A stretch of 7,715 nt of DNA from Desulfobacterales bacterium (GTDB taxonomy: Bacteria > Desulfobacterota > Desulfobacteria > Desulfobacterales > Desulfosalsimonadaceae). The DNA is taken from the NCBI GenBank assembly GCA_007127175.1, contig SKZX01000212.1, positions 1 to 7,715 on the forward strand. The letters are read 5' to 3'. Shown in pieces: positions 7,468 to 7,715 of this stretch; the first letter of the stretch is position 1, and each line of letters opens with the position of its first letter. Both the position numbers and the translations under genes were made by a program. The notes under the pieces are model-generated. The model had not been told where the DNA came from. It saw only the letters and a program-made list of their open reading frames with translations, and did not search any database.

Positions 7468-7677
7468 ATAATTGGACAATTTCATTCAGGCGGGTACCGG
7501 TGGTGTCCGAGAGCAACATTGGGAGGGCTTGGTGATATCTCTTGGCGAAGTGGAGCTAAGCATCCTGCATTGTTTTTGATTGCAGGATGCTGCGGAACGA
7601 GCCATAGAGATATCCCAAGCCCTCACAGTTGCTCTCGGACACCACCGGTACCCGCTTGAATGAAATTGAACCTTTAT
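7468..7677. repeat. Giant near-perfect palindrome, copy 2
   Basis: This 210-bp segment has an uninterrupted 41-bp stem (7477-7517 with 7628-7668, one G-T pair). Above it pair 7524-7532 with 7615-7623, 7534-7541 with 7607-7614 (GATATCTC/GAGATATC), 7543-7546 with 7601-7604, and an apical 10-bp stem 7560-7569 with 7581-7590 closing an 11-base loop. AT-rich end boxes (7468-7471 and 7674-7677) correspond to the TTATAA boxes of copy 1. Block order, the CAATTTC start, the GCAAC block, GATATCTC and TGGCGAAG match copy 1. A run of eight T (7677-7684) follows on the plus strand. No supported gene lies inside. Confidence 0.93.
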
Positions 7678-7693
7678 TTTTTTTGCTGTTTTT

Positions 7694-7709
7694 CGGCCCT
7701 TACAGGCCG
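7694..7709. other. Small GC-rich inverted repeat at the right edge
   Basis: CGGCC (7694-7698) and GGCCG (7705-7709) flank a six-base loop. Only three T follow on the plus strand before other bases, and on the minus strand it is followed by A runs. It does not make a convincing terminator in either direction. The window ends six bases later, so its context cannot be judged. Confidence 0.3.
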
Positions 7710-7715
7710 TTTCCA

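Noticed and set aside
7189..7485. 98-codon minus-strand frame spanning the repeats
   Set aside because: It starts inside copy 2 and ends inside copy 1, with no ribosome binding site or domain. It is a by-product of the palindromes, and the peptide similarity is reported as a finding only.
7375..7659. 94-codon plus-strand frame across copy 2
   Set aside because: It has a TTG start without a clear ribosome binding site and lies mostly inside the palindrome, with no recognised domain.
7107..7677. Integron attC sites as an explanation for the palindromes
   Set aside because: No paired GTTRRRY/RYYYAAC core sites at the ends and no gene cassettes or integrase. The arms are far more complementary than usual for attC.

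Overview
The window reads as a chromosomal segment of a Desulfobacterota (deltaproteobacterial) organism, most likely Desulfobacterales. This is inferred from gene content (CNBD-PilZ, HEAT-repeat and HsdR_N-like proteins beside nadD, rsfS and gpmI) and moderately GC-rich codon use, not from a marker gene. All six supported genes lie on the minus strand, so transcription runs from right to left.

Layout, right to left. The region 7092-7715 has no supported gene. It holds two giant imperfect palindromes (7107-7324 and 7468-7677) that are diverged copies of one repeat element. Then come proA (7091-5835, proline synthesis), nadD (5776-5108, NAD synthesis, TTG start) and an in-frame fusion of the ribosome silencing factor RsfS with the cofactor-independent phosphoglycerate mutase GpmI (5111-3177). 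The fusion's ATG overlaps the nadD stop. After a 72-bp gap follow a small HsdR_N-type protein lacking the nuclease residues (3104-2562), a large HEAT-repeat protein (2524-812) and a cyclic-nucleotide-binding-fold protein whose C-terminus begins a PilZ domain and runs off the left edge (722-1).

proA, nadD and rsfS-gpmI look like one housekeeping operon: gaps are short and there is one 4-nt overlap. The next three genes follow in the same direction at 22-90 bp spacing with no convincing terminator, so they may be the distal part of the same transcript. They look regulatory or scaffold-like: a degenerate nuclease fold, a helical-repeat protein and a probable second-messenger receptor.

The points most worth a second look are the paired giant hairpin elements in the proA leader and the RsfS-GpmI fusion. 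No CRISPR array, tRNA, rRNA or transposase gene was seen.
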